Shown here piece after piece: positions 37,347 through 46,886 of a DNA stretch of 62,448 bases. Every line of letters begins with the position of its first letter. The stretch's first letter is position 1. Position numbers and translations under genes: made by a program. The notes beneath the pieces are model-generated. The model made no database searches, was not told where the DNA came from, and worked only from the letters and a program-made list of their open reading frames with translations. Location of the stretch: positions 1 through 62,448 of the forward strand of contig JAJFUN010000035.1 in assembly GCA_021372375.1 (NCBI GenBank). Reading direction: 5' to 3'. Source of the DNA: Pelosinus sp. GTDB taxonomy: Bacteria; Bacillota; Negativicutes; Propionisporales; Propionisporaceae.

Positions 37347-38349
37347 TTATCTCGTCCCCTTTACCGCGTGCCACGACAATTTCACCAGATTCCTCTAAGC
37401 GACGAATAACATTGACAATTTTCTGCTGAGCTTCTTCTACATCCCTAATGCGTACAGGCCCCATATATTCAATTTCTTCTTTCAGCATTTCAGAAGCTCG
37501 CTTGGACATGTTTTTATAAACCTTTTCACCAACCTCAGCGGATGAAGCCTTGAGCGCGAGCGCTAAATCTTTGGACTCAATTTCACGCAGTACAAGCTGC
37601 AGCGAGCGGTCATCAAGCATAACAATATCTTCAAAGACAAACATACGGCGTTTGATTTCTTCCGCCAATTCCGGATTCTGAATTTCGAGATTTTCAATAA
37701 TTGTCCGTTCAGTAGTCCGGTCAACCCGATTGAGTACTTCAACAATGGAATCCACACCGCCGGCTGCTGTAAAGTCCTGCGTAACAAGGGAAGACAATTT
37801 ACGTTCCAAAATACGTTCCACATCTTTTAATACATCAGGTGAGGTTCTGTCCATTGTAGCAATACGTTTGGCAACATCAACCTGCCGATCAGGCGGCAGC
37901 GAGGACAGAATAATTCCTGATTGTTCTGGCTGCAAATAAGCCATAATGAGGGCAATAGTCTGCGGATGCTCATTTTGAATAAAGTTCAAGAGCTGCGCCG
38001 GATCGGTTTTGCGGGCAAAATCGAACGGACGAATTTGCAAACTGGAGGTCAAGCGATTAATAATAGCAATCGCCTTATCCGACCCTAGTGCTTTCTCCAG
38101 CACTTCCCTAGCATAATCAAGCCCGCCGGAACTAATATATTCTTTAGCAAGAGCCATTTCATGAAATTCGGCTATTACTTTACTTTTTTGTTCTTGTGAT
38201 ACTTTTCGCTGACTCGCTATCTCTAATGTTAGCTTTTCTATCTCATCTTCCCGTAAATACTTAAAAATTTCCGCGGAAAGATCAGGACCTAACGTAATCA
38301 GCAAAATGGCTGCTTTTTGTTTTGTCGTCAATTCATTTGACTGATACAT
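37339..38349 (-). CDS. fliG: flagellar motor switch protein FliG
   Basis: Rotor protein that meets the stator. The 336-residue product begins MYQSNELTTKQKAAILLITL. It contains NEHPQTIALIMAYLQPEQSG, FVFEDIVMLDDRSLQLVLRE, and the charged C-terminal torque helix KRASEMLKEEIEYMGPVRIR. ATG start with GGAGG. Confidence 0.96.
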   Translation of the reverse strand: MYQSNELTTKQKAAILLITLGPDLSAEIFKYLREDEIEKLTLEIASQRKVSQEQKSKVIAEFHEMALAKEYISSGGLDYAREVLEKALGSDKAIAIINRLTSSLQIRPFDFARKTDPAQLLNFIQNEHPQTIALIMAYLQPEQSGIILSSLPPDRQVDVAKRIATMDRTSPDVLKDVERILERKLSSLVTQDFTAAGGVDSIVEVLNRVDRTTERTIIENLEIQNPELAEEIKRRMFVFEDIVMLDDRSLQLVLREIESKDLALALKASSAEVGEKVYKNMSKRASEMLKEEIEYMGPVRIRDVEEAQQKIVNVIRRLEESGEIVVARGKGDEIIA

Positions 38350-38369
38350 ACATCCTCCACCTTTGCTAA

Positions 38370-39917
38370 TTACTCTTCAGTCAGCCAAGTACGAATTAAT
38401 TGCGCCACATCTTCCGGCTGAGTTTTGGCCATATTTTCAACAGCTTCTCGTTTACTCATTTCTTCAACCTGTTCTGGTGACAACTCTTCTTCTTCTACCT
38501 CACTAGCAGGCAAGAAATCGTCTTCGAGAATAGCAGCGGCGGCCATTTCCTCTGCTACGCGCTGCTTCTTCCGGCGACTATATACAAAATACCCAACCGG
38601 AATTGCCACAAGTAATAAGGCCAAAATTACTTTTCCCCAGAAGGCCAAGTTTTGCTGTCTGGCATAGTCAGCTTCTTCGGCCTTTTGTTTATCCAGCAGT
38701 TCTGTATTAAATGAAATGGCTTCTACGGAAACCGAGTCGCCACGGGCAGTATTAATACCAATTGCCGAAGATACCGTTTTAGCTATGCTGTCTTGCTGCG
38801 CTTTATTTAAACTGGAATCTACCAATACCGCCACTGATAAGCGTTTGATAGAACCAGGCGCCGCTACCACTTTTTCTTTGGTTTCATTTATTTCATAATT
38901 GCGGATAGCTTCTTTTTTCTCATAATTTGATTGATTATTGCTGTTTGTAACGTAACCTGGAATATTGGTAGTTGTACCAGGAACTCCGCCTGGCGGCGCC
39001 TGAGAAGTACCTTTATAATTTTCGTTGACATCTTGAGAGCTTCTGACAATACCTTTATCGTCAACAACCGGCTCATAGACTTGTTTATCCGTAGTACGCT
39101 GATCAAAACTCAGTTCCACATTGACCCTAGCAGCGGCCTTGCCTGAACCTAAAACCTGTTCAAGCAGACTTTGCAAGTTTTTCTGCAAATCATCCTGCAC
39201 CTTTTTGGTCATCTCTAGTTGTGTCATCGTCCCGGAACCGGCTGCGGCAGCTGGATCTTCTTCATTTAGAACCTTTGCCTTACTATCAACCACTGTGATA
39301 TTTTCTGGTTTCAGACCTTGAATACTATGGGCAGCCAGATTAACAATACCTTTGACCTGCTCGCGCGACAATTGAGTATTGTAGCGCAGTTTCAGCATAA
39401 TAGACGCCGTCGCCGGCTTTTCATTTTTCTTGTATAGACTATCTTCCGGCATTACAATATGCACTCTGGCCTTTTCAACTTCCGCCATTTGCTCAATAGT
39501 ACGCGTAAGCTCCCCCTGTAATGCTTGTACAAGGTTTACTTTGTTTTGAAACTCAGTTGTTCCAAATTTATTTTGTTCAAAAATTTCAAACCCCTTGTTC
39601 CCTCGAGGCAGCCCCTGACTTGCCAGTTCCATACGAATGCGGTACACATCCTTTGAAGGAACCAAAATGGCCATTCCCTTGTTGGTCTCCTGTGGTTCAA
39701 AATTCACTTTCATTTCTTTTAGTTTTGCGGCAACTTCACCTGCAGCTTCAGCTTCCATATTGGTAAATAAAGGTACTAAATCAGGTTTGGCTCCCCACCA
39801 ATAGCTCCAGGACAAAATGCCCACAAACACAAAAATAGCTGCCCCAATAATCATATACCTTTGCTTTTTACCTAAGTTTTGCCAAAGGCGTAGTGACTGT
39901 TCCTTCCAATCGGCCAT
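38370..39917 (-). CDS. fliF: flagellar MS-ring protein FliF
   Basis: Forms the MS ring, anchored by two membrane segments (about residues 24-44 and 430-450). The 515 residues include GLPRGNKGFEIFEQNKFGTT, ELTRTIEQMAEVEKARVHIV and the C-terminal FliG-binding end. The ATG at 39917 with GGTGGAG upstream is preferred over the GTG at 39926. Confidence 0.95.
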   Translation of the reverse strand: MADWKEQSLRLWQNLGKKQRYMIIGAAIFVFVGILSWSYWWGAKPDLVPLFTNMEAEAAGEVAAKLKEMKVNFEPQETNKGMAILVPSKDVYRIRMELASQGLPRGNKGFEIFEQNKFGTTEFQNKVNLVQALQGELTRTIEQMAEVEKARVHIVMPEDSLYKKNEKPATASIMLKLRYNTQLSREQVKGIVNLAAHSIQGLKPENITVVDSKAKVLNEEDPAAAAGSGTMTQLEMTKKVQDDLQKNLQSLLEQVLGSGKAAARVNVELSFDQRTTDKQVYEPVVDDKGIVRSSQDVNENYKGTSQAPPGGVPGTTTNIPGYVTNSNNQSNYEKKEAIRNYEINETKEKVVAAPGSIKRLSVAVLVDSSLNKAQQDSIAKTVSSAIGINTARGDSVSVEAISFNTELLDKQKAEEADYARQQNLAFWGKVILALLLVAIPVGYFVYSRRKKQRVAEEMAAAAILEDDFLPASEVEEEELSPEQVEEMSKREAVENMAKTQPEDVAQLIRTWLTEE

Positions 39918-39967
39918 CGTCTCCACCCTTTCAAGTGACGAGAATCATTACTTTTTAAATGTAAATA

Positions 39968-40264
39968 TTATACAGATATGCGCATAATTTCCTGGTAGGC
40001 GTCAACCACTTTATTGCGGACCTGTAAGGTTAATTGCAGCGCCACATCGGCCTTGCTCTGAGCAATTGCCACCTGCGCTATATCTTGGATTTTTCCTGCA
40101 GCTAAATCAACAGAAGCTGTCTCTGCGCTTTTTTGTAAACTATTCACATCTTTTACTGCATCCGATAAAAATTGTCCAAACGTTTTGTCGCCACTTACAT
40201 TAGGTGTATGCTGATCAATAATTCTCGAACCGATTGGTGATAACTTTATTGATTCAATTTGCAT
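39968..40264 (-). CDS. fliE: flagellar hook-basal body protein FliE
   Basis: Junction between MS ring and rod, 98 residues. The family C-terminus ALQLTLQVRNKVVDAYQEIM ends in RISV. ATG 40264 follows GGGAGG; the TTG at 40267 is part of the spacer. Confidence 0.94.
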   Translation of the reverse strand: MQIESIKLSPIGSRIIDQHTPNVSGDKTFGQFLSDAVKDVNSLQKSAETASVDLAAGKIQDIAQVAIAQSKADVALQLTLQVRNKVVDAYQEIMRISV

Positions 40265-40278
40265 CAACTAGCCTCCCT

Positions 40279-40713
40279 TTATCTTCCTATCTCAAGCGCT
40301 TTCATTGCCATACTTTTGGCGGTATTTACTGAAGTAACATTGGCCTCATATGCTCTAGAAGCCGTTATCATGTCTACCATCTCACTGACAATATTAACAT
40401 TAGGCATTTCCACATACCCTTCAGCATTAGCATCAGGATGCCCTGGGTCATATACCTTGCGGCTAGGCGCATTATCGCGAGTAATTCCCATAACCCTTAC
40501 GCCGTCACCAGCCTCCATCTTTTGTGACAACACTTCACCAAAGGAGGCTTGTGCTTCACGTGGGGCAAAAACAGCCAGCTGACGACGATAAGGTCCGCCT
40601 TCAGCAGTACGAGTGGTATTTACATTCGCGATGTTATTGGAAATCAAGTCCATCCGCAAACGTTCAGCGGTCAAGCCTGATGCTGCAGAATCAATAGCTC
40701 CAAACATTCCCAC
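40279..40713 (-). CDS. flgC: flagellar proximal rod protein FlgC
   Basis: Rod subunit of 144 residues. It has the N-terminal motif DSAASGLTAERLRMDLISNN followed by IANVNTT, and the C-terminal VNIVSEMVDMITASRAYEAN. GTG start at 40713 with GGAGG upstream. It follows flgB by two bases. Confidence 0.95.
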   Translation of the reverse strand: MGMFGAIDSAASGLTAERLRMDLISNNIANVNTTRTAEGGPYRRQLAVFAPREAQASFGEVLSQKMEAGDGVRVMGITRDNAPSRKVYDPGHPDANAEGYVEMPNVNIVSEMVDMITASRAYEANVTSVNTAKSMAMKALEIGR

Positions 40714-40715
40714 TA

Positions 40716-41129
40716 TTACTTACCTCCATTTATTACAGATTTTAAATTGCCATAATACTTTGTCATCTGTTGTGCTACAGCATCATAATAAATATTGTTT
40801 TTTGCCATCTCCGCCATTTCTATATCAACATCTACATTATTACCGTCATTACGAAATGAGGTATTATTAATAGTATGTATTTGCGGTGCTATTTCAGTTA
40901 AGCTTCTGCGTATTGGCAAATGCTGCGCATTAGTTCTGCTAAGCGGAATATTTCCGCCATTATCAATATTCTGCTGCAAAATTTGTTCAAACGCTACTTC
41001 ACTTTTCTTAAAACCCGGCGTATTGACATTAGCAATATTATTGCTAATTACTTTATGGCGAAGCGATGACGCCGACATGGCTTGTTCTAATACGGAAGCA
41101 TACGGTGCTGACAAAAGCGACTTTAACAC
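40716..41129 (-). CDS. flgB: flagellar proximal rod protein FlgB
   Basis: First gene of the long flagellar array. The 137-residue rod protein has LEQAMSASSLRHKVISNNIA, NVNTPGFKKSEVAFEQIL and a C-terminal VDIEMAEMAKNNIYYDAVAQ. Start GTG 41129 with AGGAGG. The upstream 434 bp hold the likely array promoter. Confidence 0.95.
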   Translation of the reverse strand: MLKSLLSAPYASVLEQAMSASSLRHKVISNNIANVNTPGFKKSEVAFEQILQQNIDNGGNIPLSRTNAQHLPIRRSLTEIAPQIHTINNTSFRNDGNNVDVDIEMAEMAKNNIYYDAVAQQMTKYYGNLKSVINGGK

Positions 41130-41247
41130 AATACACAGCCTCCTAAATAATAATTAATATTCGGTCAATTCCTACACAAAATCCCCTTATTTTATAGCAT
41201 TCTGCACTTTACTCCAAATTCCTTTGTTATGTGTATTTTAAAGCCAA

Positions 41248-41262
41248 AATTTTACTAAAATT
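41248..41262. promoter_or_regulatory. candidate CodY-binding box upstream of flgB
   Basis: AATTTTACTAAAATT matches the CodY consensus AATTTTCNGAAAATT at 12 of 15 positions, all mismatches being in the central triplet, and it is a near-perfect palindrome. It lies roughly 30 bases downstream of the predicted transcription start of flgB, and codY is the adjacent upstream gene. The prediction is from sequence only, in an AT-rich region. Confidence 0.45.
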
Positions 41263-41294
41263 CCTTACATATAACTAAATATACTGCTATCTAT

Positions 41295-41323
41295 ATTATA
41301 AATAAGAATTGCTAATTTTTCCA
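41295..41323 (-). promoter_or_regulatory. candidate sigma-A promoter for the flagellar array
   Basis: Minus-strand TGGAAA (41318-41323), 17-bp spacer and a perfect TATAAT (41295-41300). The -35 is weak, which leaves room for control. It lies about 165 bases before the flgB start codon. Confidence 0.5.
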
Positions 41324-41499
41324 GATAAATAATGTATTTTTATATACATTTTTCTAGGACCATGGTCTCATCTTGTATAAAATCAGGCAATTTATTGACT
41401 AATACTACATTTCAGCCTGGTGCTTATATTATTAATTTGACATTTTTTCTTGAATTCCTCTGTTACTGAAATGACAATTTTTTACTTATTTATATAAAA

Positions 41500-41542
41500 G
41501 TAAAAATAGCCATTCAAATTCACGATGAATTCGAATGGCTAT
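41500..41542 (-). terminator. terminator after codY
   Basis: A 16-bp stem, ATAGCCATTCGAATTC / GAATTTGAATGGCTAT with one mismatch and a five-base loop, is followed by TTTTACTTTT on the minus strand. It insulates the flagellar array from the dprA-codY group. Confidence 0.88.
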
Positions 41543-41563
41543 CCGAACCTACAACTCAGCTAT

Positions 41564-42346
41564 TTACTTTTTAAGCTTCTTCAATTCATCAAGTAATCGT
41601 TCGTTCAGCACTTTAATATAAGTTCCCTTCATCCCTAAAGATTTAGATTCAATCACACCGGCACTTTCAAATTTACGCAGTGCATTAACAATTACCGACC
41701 GGGTAATCCCTACTCGATCCGCAATTTTGCTGGCAACCAAAAGGCCTTCATTGCCTTCAAGTTCACTCAAAATATGCATTACAGCTTCTAACTCCGAATA
41801 GGAAAGCGTGCCTAAGGCCACTTGCACTGTCGCTTTTTTGCGGGCTTCTTCTTCGATTTTTTCGCTGCGGTCACGTAATATCTCCATACCTACTACGGTA
41901 GCACCATATTCAGCAAGCACTAAATCTCCGTCAGTAAATTCCTCTTTAAACTTAGCAACAATTAACGTACCGATGCGTTCACCAACACCATGAATTGGGA
42001 CAATTGTAGTATATTTATCAGTAAACAGACAAGCTGCACCATCTTCACTAAACGCACAGGCGCCGCCTTCTAATTTGAGATTCGGCGACGTTTCGTTTAT
42101 TCTTAATAACCATTCCACATAACGTTCGGGAAAAATCCCCTTCAGAATTACCTTATCACGCATTAAGTCGCACTCAAAATCATCAATTAGCGCATAACCT
42201 AGTATTTTGCCGTCTTTGCCAACGATATATACGTTAGCCCCCATTACGACGCTTAGAACCCGCCCCATTTCAGCGTATTCAACGTTCTCCGATTTTTGTA
42301 AAAGTTTATTAATTTTTCGCGTACGTTCCAACAATGATGTCATCAT
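41564..42346 (-). CDS. codY: GTP- and branched-chain-amino-acid-sensing global repressor CodY
   Basis: Nutrient-responsive regulator of 260 residues. The N-terminal GAF domain (to about 155) includes [20 protein letters not shown] and [20 protein letters not shown]. The C-terminal winged helix has [20 protein letters not shown] and [20 protein letters not shown]. It lies 33 bp after hslU, in the xerC-hslV-hslU-codY order known from Bacillus. Confidence 0.96.
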   Translation of the reverse strand: MMTSLLERTRKINKLLQKSENVEYAEMGRVLSVVMGANVYIVGKDGKILGYALIDDFECDLMRDKVILKGIFPERYVEWLLRINETSPNLKLEGGACAFSEDGAACLFTDKYTTIVPIHGVGERIGTLIVAKFKEEFTDGDLVLAEYGATVVGMEILRDRSEKIEEEARKKATVQVALGTLSYSELEAVMHILSELEGNEGLLVASKIADRVGITRSVIVNALRKFESAGVIESKSLGMKGTYIKVLNERLLDELKKLKK

Positions 42347-42379
42347 TCCATTCTCCTGCCTTTCGTCATCAAAAAATTT

Positions 42380-43777
42380 TTATAAAATAAAATGGCTTAA
42401 GTCCTGATTTACCACAATGTGTTTTAATTTTGCTTCAACATACTCGCGATTAATACTAATGCTTTTTTCAGTAATATCCGGTGCCTCAAAAGCCAAATCT
42501 TCCAGCAATTTTTCCATCACCGTATGCAGCCGACGTGCCCCAATATTTTCAGTTTCCATATTTACTTTACAGGCAATGTCAGCAAGTTCATCAATCGCAT
42601 CCTCGGTAAAGTCAATTTTCAGCCCCTCTGTTTCAAGTAAGACCGTATATTGGGTAATTAATGCATTCGCCGGCTCGGTAAGAATCTGCCGAAAATCCTT
42701 TTTAGACAAACTAGTTAGTTCTACCCTTATCGGAAATCTTCCCTGCAATTCAGGAATCAGATCAGATGGTTTGGCAATGTGAAAGGCTCCTGCTGCAATA
42801 AACAAAATATGATCAGTTTTAACCGGCCCATATTTAGTAATAATGGTTGATCCCTCTACAATCGGCAAAATGTCACGCTGTACACCTTCACGAGAGACAT
42901 CCGGACCTGAGGAAGAACCACACCTGCCGGCAATCTTATCTATTTCATCTAGGAAAATAATACCATAGTTTTCTGCCATACTAACCGCTTCTGTCGTAAC
43001 CTCATCCATATCAATCAACTTTTGCGCTTCTTCCTGTATAAATATCTTGCGGGCATTACTGATTGTTACTTTACGAGTTTTTTGTTTTTTCGGCATAAAA
43101 CTACCCAGCATATCTTTAAGATTGATGCCCATTTCCTCAACGCCTGTGCCGGCAAACATACCAATCATCGGATTCGAAGTGTCCTCCACGATAATTTCGA
43201 TAATTTCCTCTTCCAGCTGGCCTTTTTCCAGCCGCTTTTTAAGCTCCTCATCTTGCTCCTTTTCAGCTGGCTCTGGCTCCTCTTTTGCTGTATTTTCAGC
43301 TTGACTTGTCATTGTCCCGGCAAACAGAAATTCTAACGGATTACGCGTTCTTTCCTTTCTGTCCGACGGTTTGAGATGCTCTAGTATCCGTTTTTCCGCC
43401 AACTGCTGCGCTTTATCATTCACTTCCATAATTTTTTGCTGGCGCACCATGCGGATAGCTGTCTCAATCAGATCCCGTACCATAGATTCCACATCGCGCC
43501 CAACATAACCTACTTCAGTAAATTTAGTAGCTTCTACTTTAATAAATGGCGCATTTACCAATTTCGCTAACCGCCGGGCAATTTCCGTCTTACCGACACC
43601 AGTCGGCCCAATCATCAAAATATTCTTAGGAATAATTTCTTCTTTTAAATCCGCGGTCAACTGTTTACTGCGCCAGCGGTTTCTAAGGGCAACTGCCACT
43701 GATTTCTTGGCCTGTTCCTGACCAATAATATATTTGTTTAATTCTGCTACAATCTGCCTGGGTGTTAATTCGATCAA
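42380..43777 (-). CDS. hslU: HslU (ClpY) unfoldase ATPase
   Basis: AAA+ partner of the HslV peptidase. The 465 residues begin [20 protein letters not shown]. Walker A is [17 protein letters not shown], with [20 protein letters not shown] and the intermediate domain with [16 protein letters not shown]. Walker B is [11 protein letters not shown], and [14 protein letters not shown] follows. Start TTG 43777 with GGGGGAGG. A palindromic element ends about 17 bp upstream of it. Confidence 0.96.
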   Translation of the reverse strand: MIELTPRQIVAELNKYIIGQEQAKKSVAVALRNRWRSKQLTADLKEEIIPKNILMIGPTGVGKTEIARRLAKLVNAPFIKVEATKFTEVGYVGRDVESMVRDLIETAIRMVRQQKIMEVNDKAQQLAEKRILEHLKPSDRKERTRNPLEFLFAGTMTSQAENTAKEEPEPAEKEQDEELKKRLEKGQLEEEIIEIIVEDTSNPMIGMFAGTGVEEMGINLKDMLGSFMPKKQKTRKVTISNARKIFIQEEAQKLIDMDEVTTEAVSMAENYGIIFLDEIDKIAGRCGSSSGPDVSREGVQRDILPIVEGSTIITKYGPVKTDHILFIAAGAFHIAKPSDLIPELQGRFPIRVELTSLSKKDFRQILTEPANALITQYTVLLETEGLKIDFTEDAIDELADIACKVNMETENIGARRLHTVMEKLLEDLAFEAPDITEKSISINREYVEAKLKHIVVNQDLSHFIL

Positions 43778-43794
43778 TGTACCTCCCCCTTTAT

Positions 43795-43916
43795 GGGACT
43801 GTTACAAAATACCCATCTGCGTCGCTAATCCTGCGAGCGTTCGCTCAGCGTACAACCCCGTACGCCTCGCTCACGTTCTCGTCACGCCTAGCATCTGTGC
43901 ATTTTGTAACAGTCCC
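43795..43916. mobile_element. MITE-like palindromic element between hslV and hslU
   Basis: 122 bp bounded by a perfect 16-bp inverted repeat, GGGACTGTTACAAAAT at 43795-43810 and its complement at 43901-43916. GC-rich subrepeats inside (for example GCGTAC / GTACGC) let the whole element fold as one long imperfect hairpin. It encodes no protein. The termini match the smaller element at 53767. I saw no obvious target-site duplication. It widens the normally tight hslV-hslU junction to 178 bp. Confidence 0.75.
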
Positions 43917-43955
43917 CGAAATCTTAAGGTGGTGTGTTTTGAAAAACACACTTTA

Positions 43956-44486
43956 TCAGAGTTCTTCCACCATTATATGATCATTCGTATAAATACAAAT
44001 ATTCGACGCAATTTCGAGTGCTTCGCGCGCAATTTCAGGTGCACTAAGCGTAGAATGTTTCATTAGAGCACGTGCCGCTGACAAAGCATAAGGACCGCCT
44101 GAGCCAATAGCGGTAACGCCGTCATCCGGCTCAATAACTTCGCCGTTCCCTGAAATAATCAGCATATGCTCAGCATCAGCAACAATGAGCAGAGCCTCAA
44201 GCCTTCTAAGTACCCTGTCCATACGCCAATCTTTAGCCATTTCAACTGCTGCACGCATTAAATTACCATTAAACTCTTCTAATTTTGCTTCAAATTTAGT
44301 AAACAATGTAAAAGCATCGGCTACTGAGCCCGCAAACCCAGCCAATACTTTACCATGATAGAGCCGTCTGACTTTCTTGGCATTGTGCTTCATTATCGTA
44401 TTACCGCCAAAAGTAACCTGCCCATCGCCGGCAATGGCTAGCTTTCCTTCCTGACGGACTGCGACAATCGTTGTAGCGTGAAACAT
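43956..44486 (-). CDS. hslV: HslV (ClpQ) threonine peptidase
   Basis: Proteasome-like peptidase, 176 residues. It begins [20 protein letters not shown], so the mature N-terminal nucleophile would be Thr5 or Thr6 after propeptide removal. Conserved motifs are [33 protein letters not shown] and [24 protein letters not shown] precedes the ATG. It follows xerC by 14 bp. Confidence 0.95.
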   Translation of the reverse strand: MFHATTIVAVRQEGKLAIAGDGQVTFGGNTIMKHNAKKVRRLYHGKVLAGFAGSVADAFTLFTKFEAKLEEFNGNLMRAAVEMAKDWRMDRVLRRLEALLIVADAEHMLIISGNGEVIEPDDGVTAIGSGGPYALSAARALMKHSTLSAPEIAREALEIASNICIYTNDHIMVEEL

Positions 44487-44500
44487 CCAAGCACCTCCTT

Positions 44501-45400
44501 TTAAGCACGGGGATGAGCCCCTTTATAAACAGATTTTAACCGTTCCCCTGGAAGATCAGCCTCAAACTGATTTCGAGGAAAATTCAGCTGTCCTAACATC
44601 TCCTGGACAACTTCAATATTCGCGCCGCCTGCTAAAAGATGCAGCGCTACAGTATAACGAAAAGTATGGGGACTTAGCTTTTTCCCAAATTTTTGAGCGT
44701 ACTTGCTGACAATTCTCCGTACACTGCGATCACTTAAGGCGCCGCCCTGCGCATTTACAAATAAGCTTTCGGTTGAACCCGATTTACACAGCTTCGATCT
44801 GCTAAAGGCCAAATAATGAGCAACTGCTGCTAGTGCATACCGACCAATCGGCACAACCCGTGCCTTATTTCCATATATCAAAATATATTTAGCCTCTAAA
44901 TCTACATCCTTTACCGTTAAACCGACAAGTTCTCCTACCCTAAGTCCTGTGGCATATAAAAGTTCCAAAATTGCGCTGTCACGTATGCCCAGATAATCAT
45001 GCCCAGGCATCTGTAATAACTCAGTTATTTCATGAGCAGATAAGCAAGCAGGCAGGCCTTTTTTATCAGCCTTAATATGTACATCAGTAAAAGGATAGTT
45101 TTCTATACCGTATACTTTGCTAAAAAAGCGAAAAAAAGTCTTGAGCGCGGACACACGGCGCAAAATAGTACGTGCAGCATAACCGTCATTAGCTAAACTG
45201 GCAATATAGGCACGAATCAGTATATTATCAACCCGCGAAAAAAGAACTTCACCAACAGCACCTTGCAAACGGGCAAACGAAATAAAACATTCAATATCCG
45301 CCCGATAACTATTTACGGTGTGCAGTGAAGCGTTTCTCTCAACTTGCAGATAGTCCATAAAATCATATAGTTGCTGTGATACTTTTTCTACTGTTTTCAT
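44501..45400 (-). CDS. xerC: XerC/CodV-family tyrosine recombinase with altered active site
   Basis: By position (trmFO-xerC-hslV) and fold this is the XerC/CodV recombinase that resolves chromosome dimers at dif. The 299-residue protein has the N-terminal SAM-like DNA-binding domain and the catalytic domain with Arg in [12 protein letters not shown], Lys in [10 protein letters not shown], and His and Arg in [10 protein letters not shown]. However, the usual LGH is LGQ and the usual IYTH is FEAD. The nucleophilic Tyr is therefore replaced by Glu and the last His by Gln. The frame and length are intact, ending [14 protein letters not shown]. Confidence 0.88.
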   Translation of the reverse strand: MKTVEKVSQQLYDFMDYLQVERNASLHTVNSYRADIECFISFARLQGAVGEVLFSRVDNILIRAYIASLANDGYAARTILRRVSALKTFFRFFSKVYGIENYPFTDVHIKADKKGLPACLSAHEITELLQMPGHDYLGIRDSAILELLYATGLRVGELVGLTVKDVDLEAKYILIYGNKARVVPIGRYALAAVAHYLAFSRSKLCKSGSTESLFVNAQGGALSDRSVRRIVSKYAQKFGKKLSPHTFRYTVALHLLAGGANIEVVQEMLGQLNFPRNQFEADLPGERLKSVYKGAHPRA

Positions 45401-45489
45401 TTGCTATTTTTATCTTCCACCATTGTTTAGCAATTAAGATAATTTTTTATTTTAATTAATATTACCATATTGTAAAACAATATGCAAGG

Positions 45490-46806
45490 CTAATTGTCAA
45501 AGTTTTCTTTAAATTCACATAAACTTTGCAAAGCCTGCTCAGCAATCATTCTATTTTTGACTTTTTTATCGCGAATTCGCGCTTTAAGCGGCGGCAACAG
45601 CCCAAAGTTCACGTTCATGGGCTGAAAATGTTTGGAATCTGCTGCAGTAATATAGCGACATAATGCGCCATGCGCTGTGTCTTCGGGAAAGATTAGCGGC
45701 GATTTGCCAAGACTTAAGCGAGCGGCATTCATGCCGGCCACAAGCCCGGCCGCAGCTGATTCAATATAACCTTCTACACCGGTTATTTGCCCCGCGAAGA
45801 AAATATATGGATTACTCCGAAGTTGCAGCGTTGGCGCTAACACTTTGGGAGAATTAATATATGTATTGCGATGCATAACGCCAAAGCGCACAAATTCAGC
45901 ATTTTCAAGCCCTGGAATCAAACCAAACACTCTCTTTTGTTCCGGCCATTTAAGATGGGTCTGAAAACCAACTATATTATAAAGGGTCGCGGCAAAGTTA
46001 TCCTGACGCAGCTGTACCACTGCATAAGGCTGCTCACCAGTCTTAGGGTGATTTAGTCCCACTGGCTTTAATGGTCCAAAACGCAGCGTATCAATGCCGC
46101 GAGCAGCCATTGCTTCTACGGGCATGCACCCTTCAAAAAACACTGACTTTTCAAATTCCTTAATTGGCGCCGTTTCGGCTTGAGTAAGTTCTTGCCAAAA
46201 GATTTCATATTCCTCTTTGCTCATGGGACAGTTGAGATAATCCTCATCACCCTTGCCATAGCGTGAAGCCCGGTAGATTTTGTTCATATCAAGCGATTCG
46301 CCGGTGACAATCGGGGCTGCAGCATCATAAAAATAGCAATATTCCTGACCGGTAAGTCCTGCCAGACTCGCAGACAGCTGCGGCGAGGTCAAGGGACCGC
46401 TGGCAACAATTAGAGGCTGCTCATTTGTATCCGGCAGCACCGTAATTTCCTCTGGAATTACGGTAATTAACGGATGCGCCGTAATTTTATCTGTTATATA
46501 TTGGCTAAATGCTGTCCGATCTACCGCCAACGCCCCGCCAGCCGGTACTCTGGTAGCATCTGCTGCCTCCATGATTAGTGAAGATAAATTGCGCATTTCT
46601 TCTTTTAATAACCCAACTGCATTTTCTATTGCCGCCGCCCGTAATGAATTGCTGCAAACAAGCTCGGCAAACAAAGACGTATGATGAGCCGGTGTCATTT
46701 TTTCAGGACGCATTTCATACAAATCAACGCTCACACCGGCCTTGGCAAGCTGCCAGGCTGCCTCGCTGCCCGCTAAACCGGCTCCAATAACAGTAACTTT
46801 TGTCAC
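45490..46806 (-). CDS. trmFO: folate-dependent tRNA (uracil-54-C5) methyltransferase TrmFO
   Basis: FAD enzyme that forms m5U54 in tRNA using methylene-tetrahydrofolate. The FAD site [20 protein letters not shown] opens the protein. [21 protein letters not shown] and [18 protein letters not shown] are all family signatures. The frame is open to 46881, but GTGGAGG before GTG 46806 gives a 438-residue product, the usual size. Confidence 0.95.
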   Translation of the reverse strand: MTKVTVIGAGLAGSEAAWQLAKAGVSVDLYEMRPEKMTPAHHTSLFAELVCSNSLRAAAIENAVGLLKEEMRNLSSLIMEAADATRVPAGGALAVDRTAFSQYITDKITAHPLITVIPEEITVLPDTNEQPLIVASGPLTSPQLSASLAGLTGQEYCYFYDAAAPIVTGESLDMNKIYRASRYGKGDEDYLNCPMSKEEYEIFWQELTQAETAPIKEFEKSVFFEGCMPVEAMAARGIDTLRFGPLKPVGLNHPKTGEQPYAVVQLRQDNFAATLYNIVGFQTHLKWPEQKRVFGLIPGLENAEFVRFGVMHRNTYINSPKVLAPTLQLRSNPYIFFAGQITGVEGYIESAAAGLVAGMNAARLSLGKSPLIFPEDTAHGALCRYITAADSKHFQPMNVNFGLLPPLKARIRDKKVKNRMIAEQALQSLCEFKENFDN

Positions 46807-46886
46807 GCTTCTTCCTCCACGGATGAGTCTCTTAAAATCATCAGCTTGGCTACTCTTCTGGCACTTTTTAAGTAGACTCAATTATA

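Larger units (their letters stand above)
41130..41499. other. AT-rich gene-free region between codY terminator and flgB
   Basis: About 370 bp with no coding potential. Going toward flgB it holds an AT-rich stretch, a candidate sigma-A promoter (41295-41323), a CodY-box-like palindrome (41248-41262), and a leader of about 160 nt with no strong hairpin. No sigma-D-type GCCGATAA box was seen. Confidence 0.7.

Noticed and set aside
44501-45400. xerC as a frameshifted pseudogene
   Set aside because: Translation through the altered segment stays in frame, matches the family length without gaps and resumes the conserved ending, so substitution and not frameshift explains the missing Tyr.
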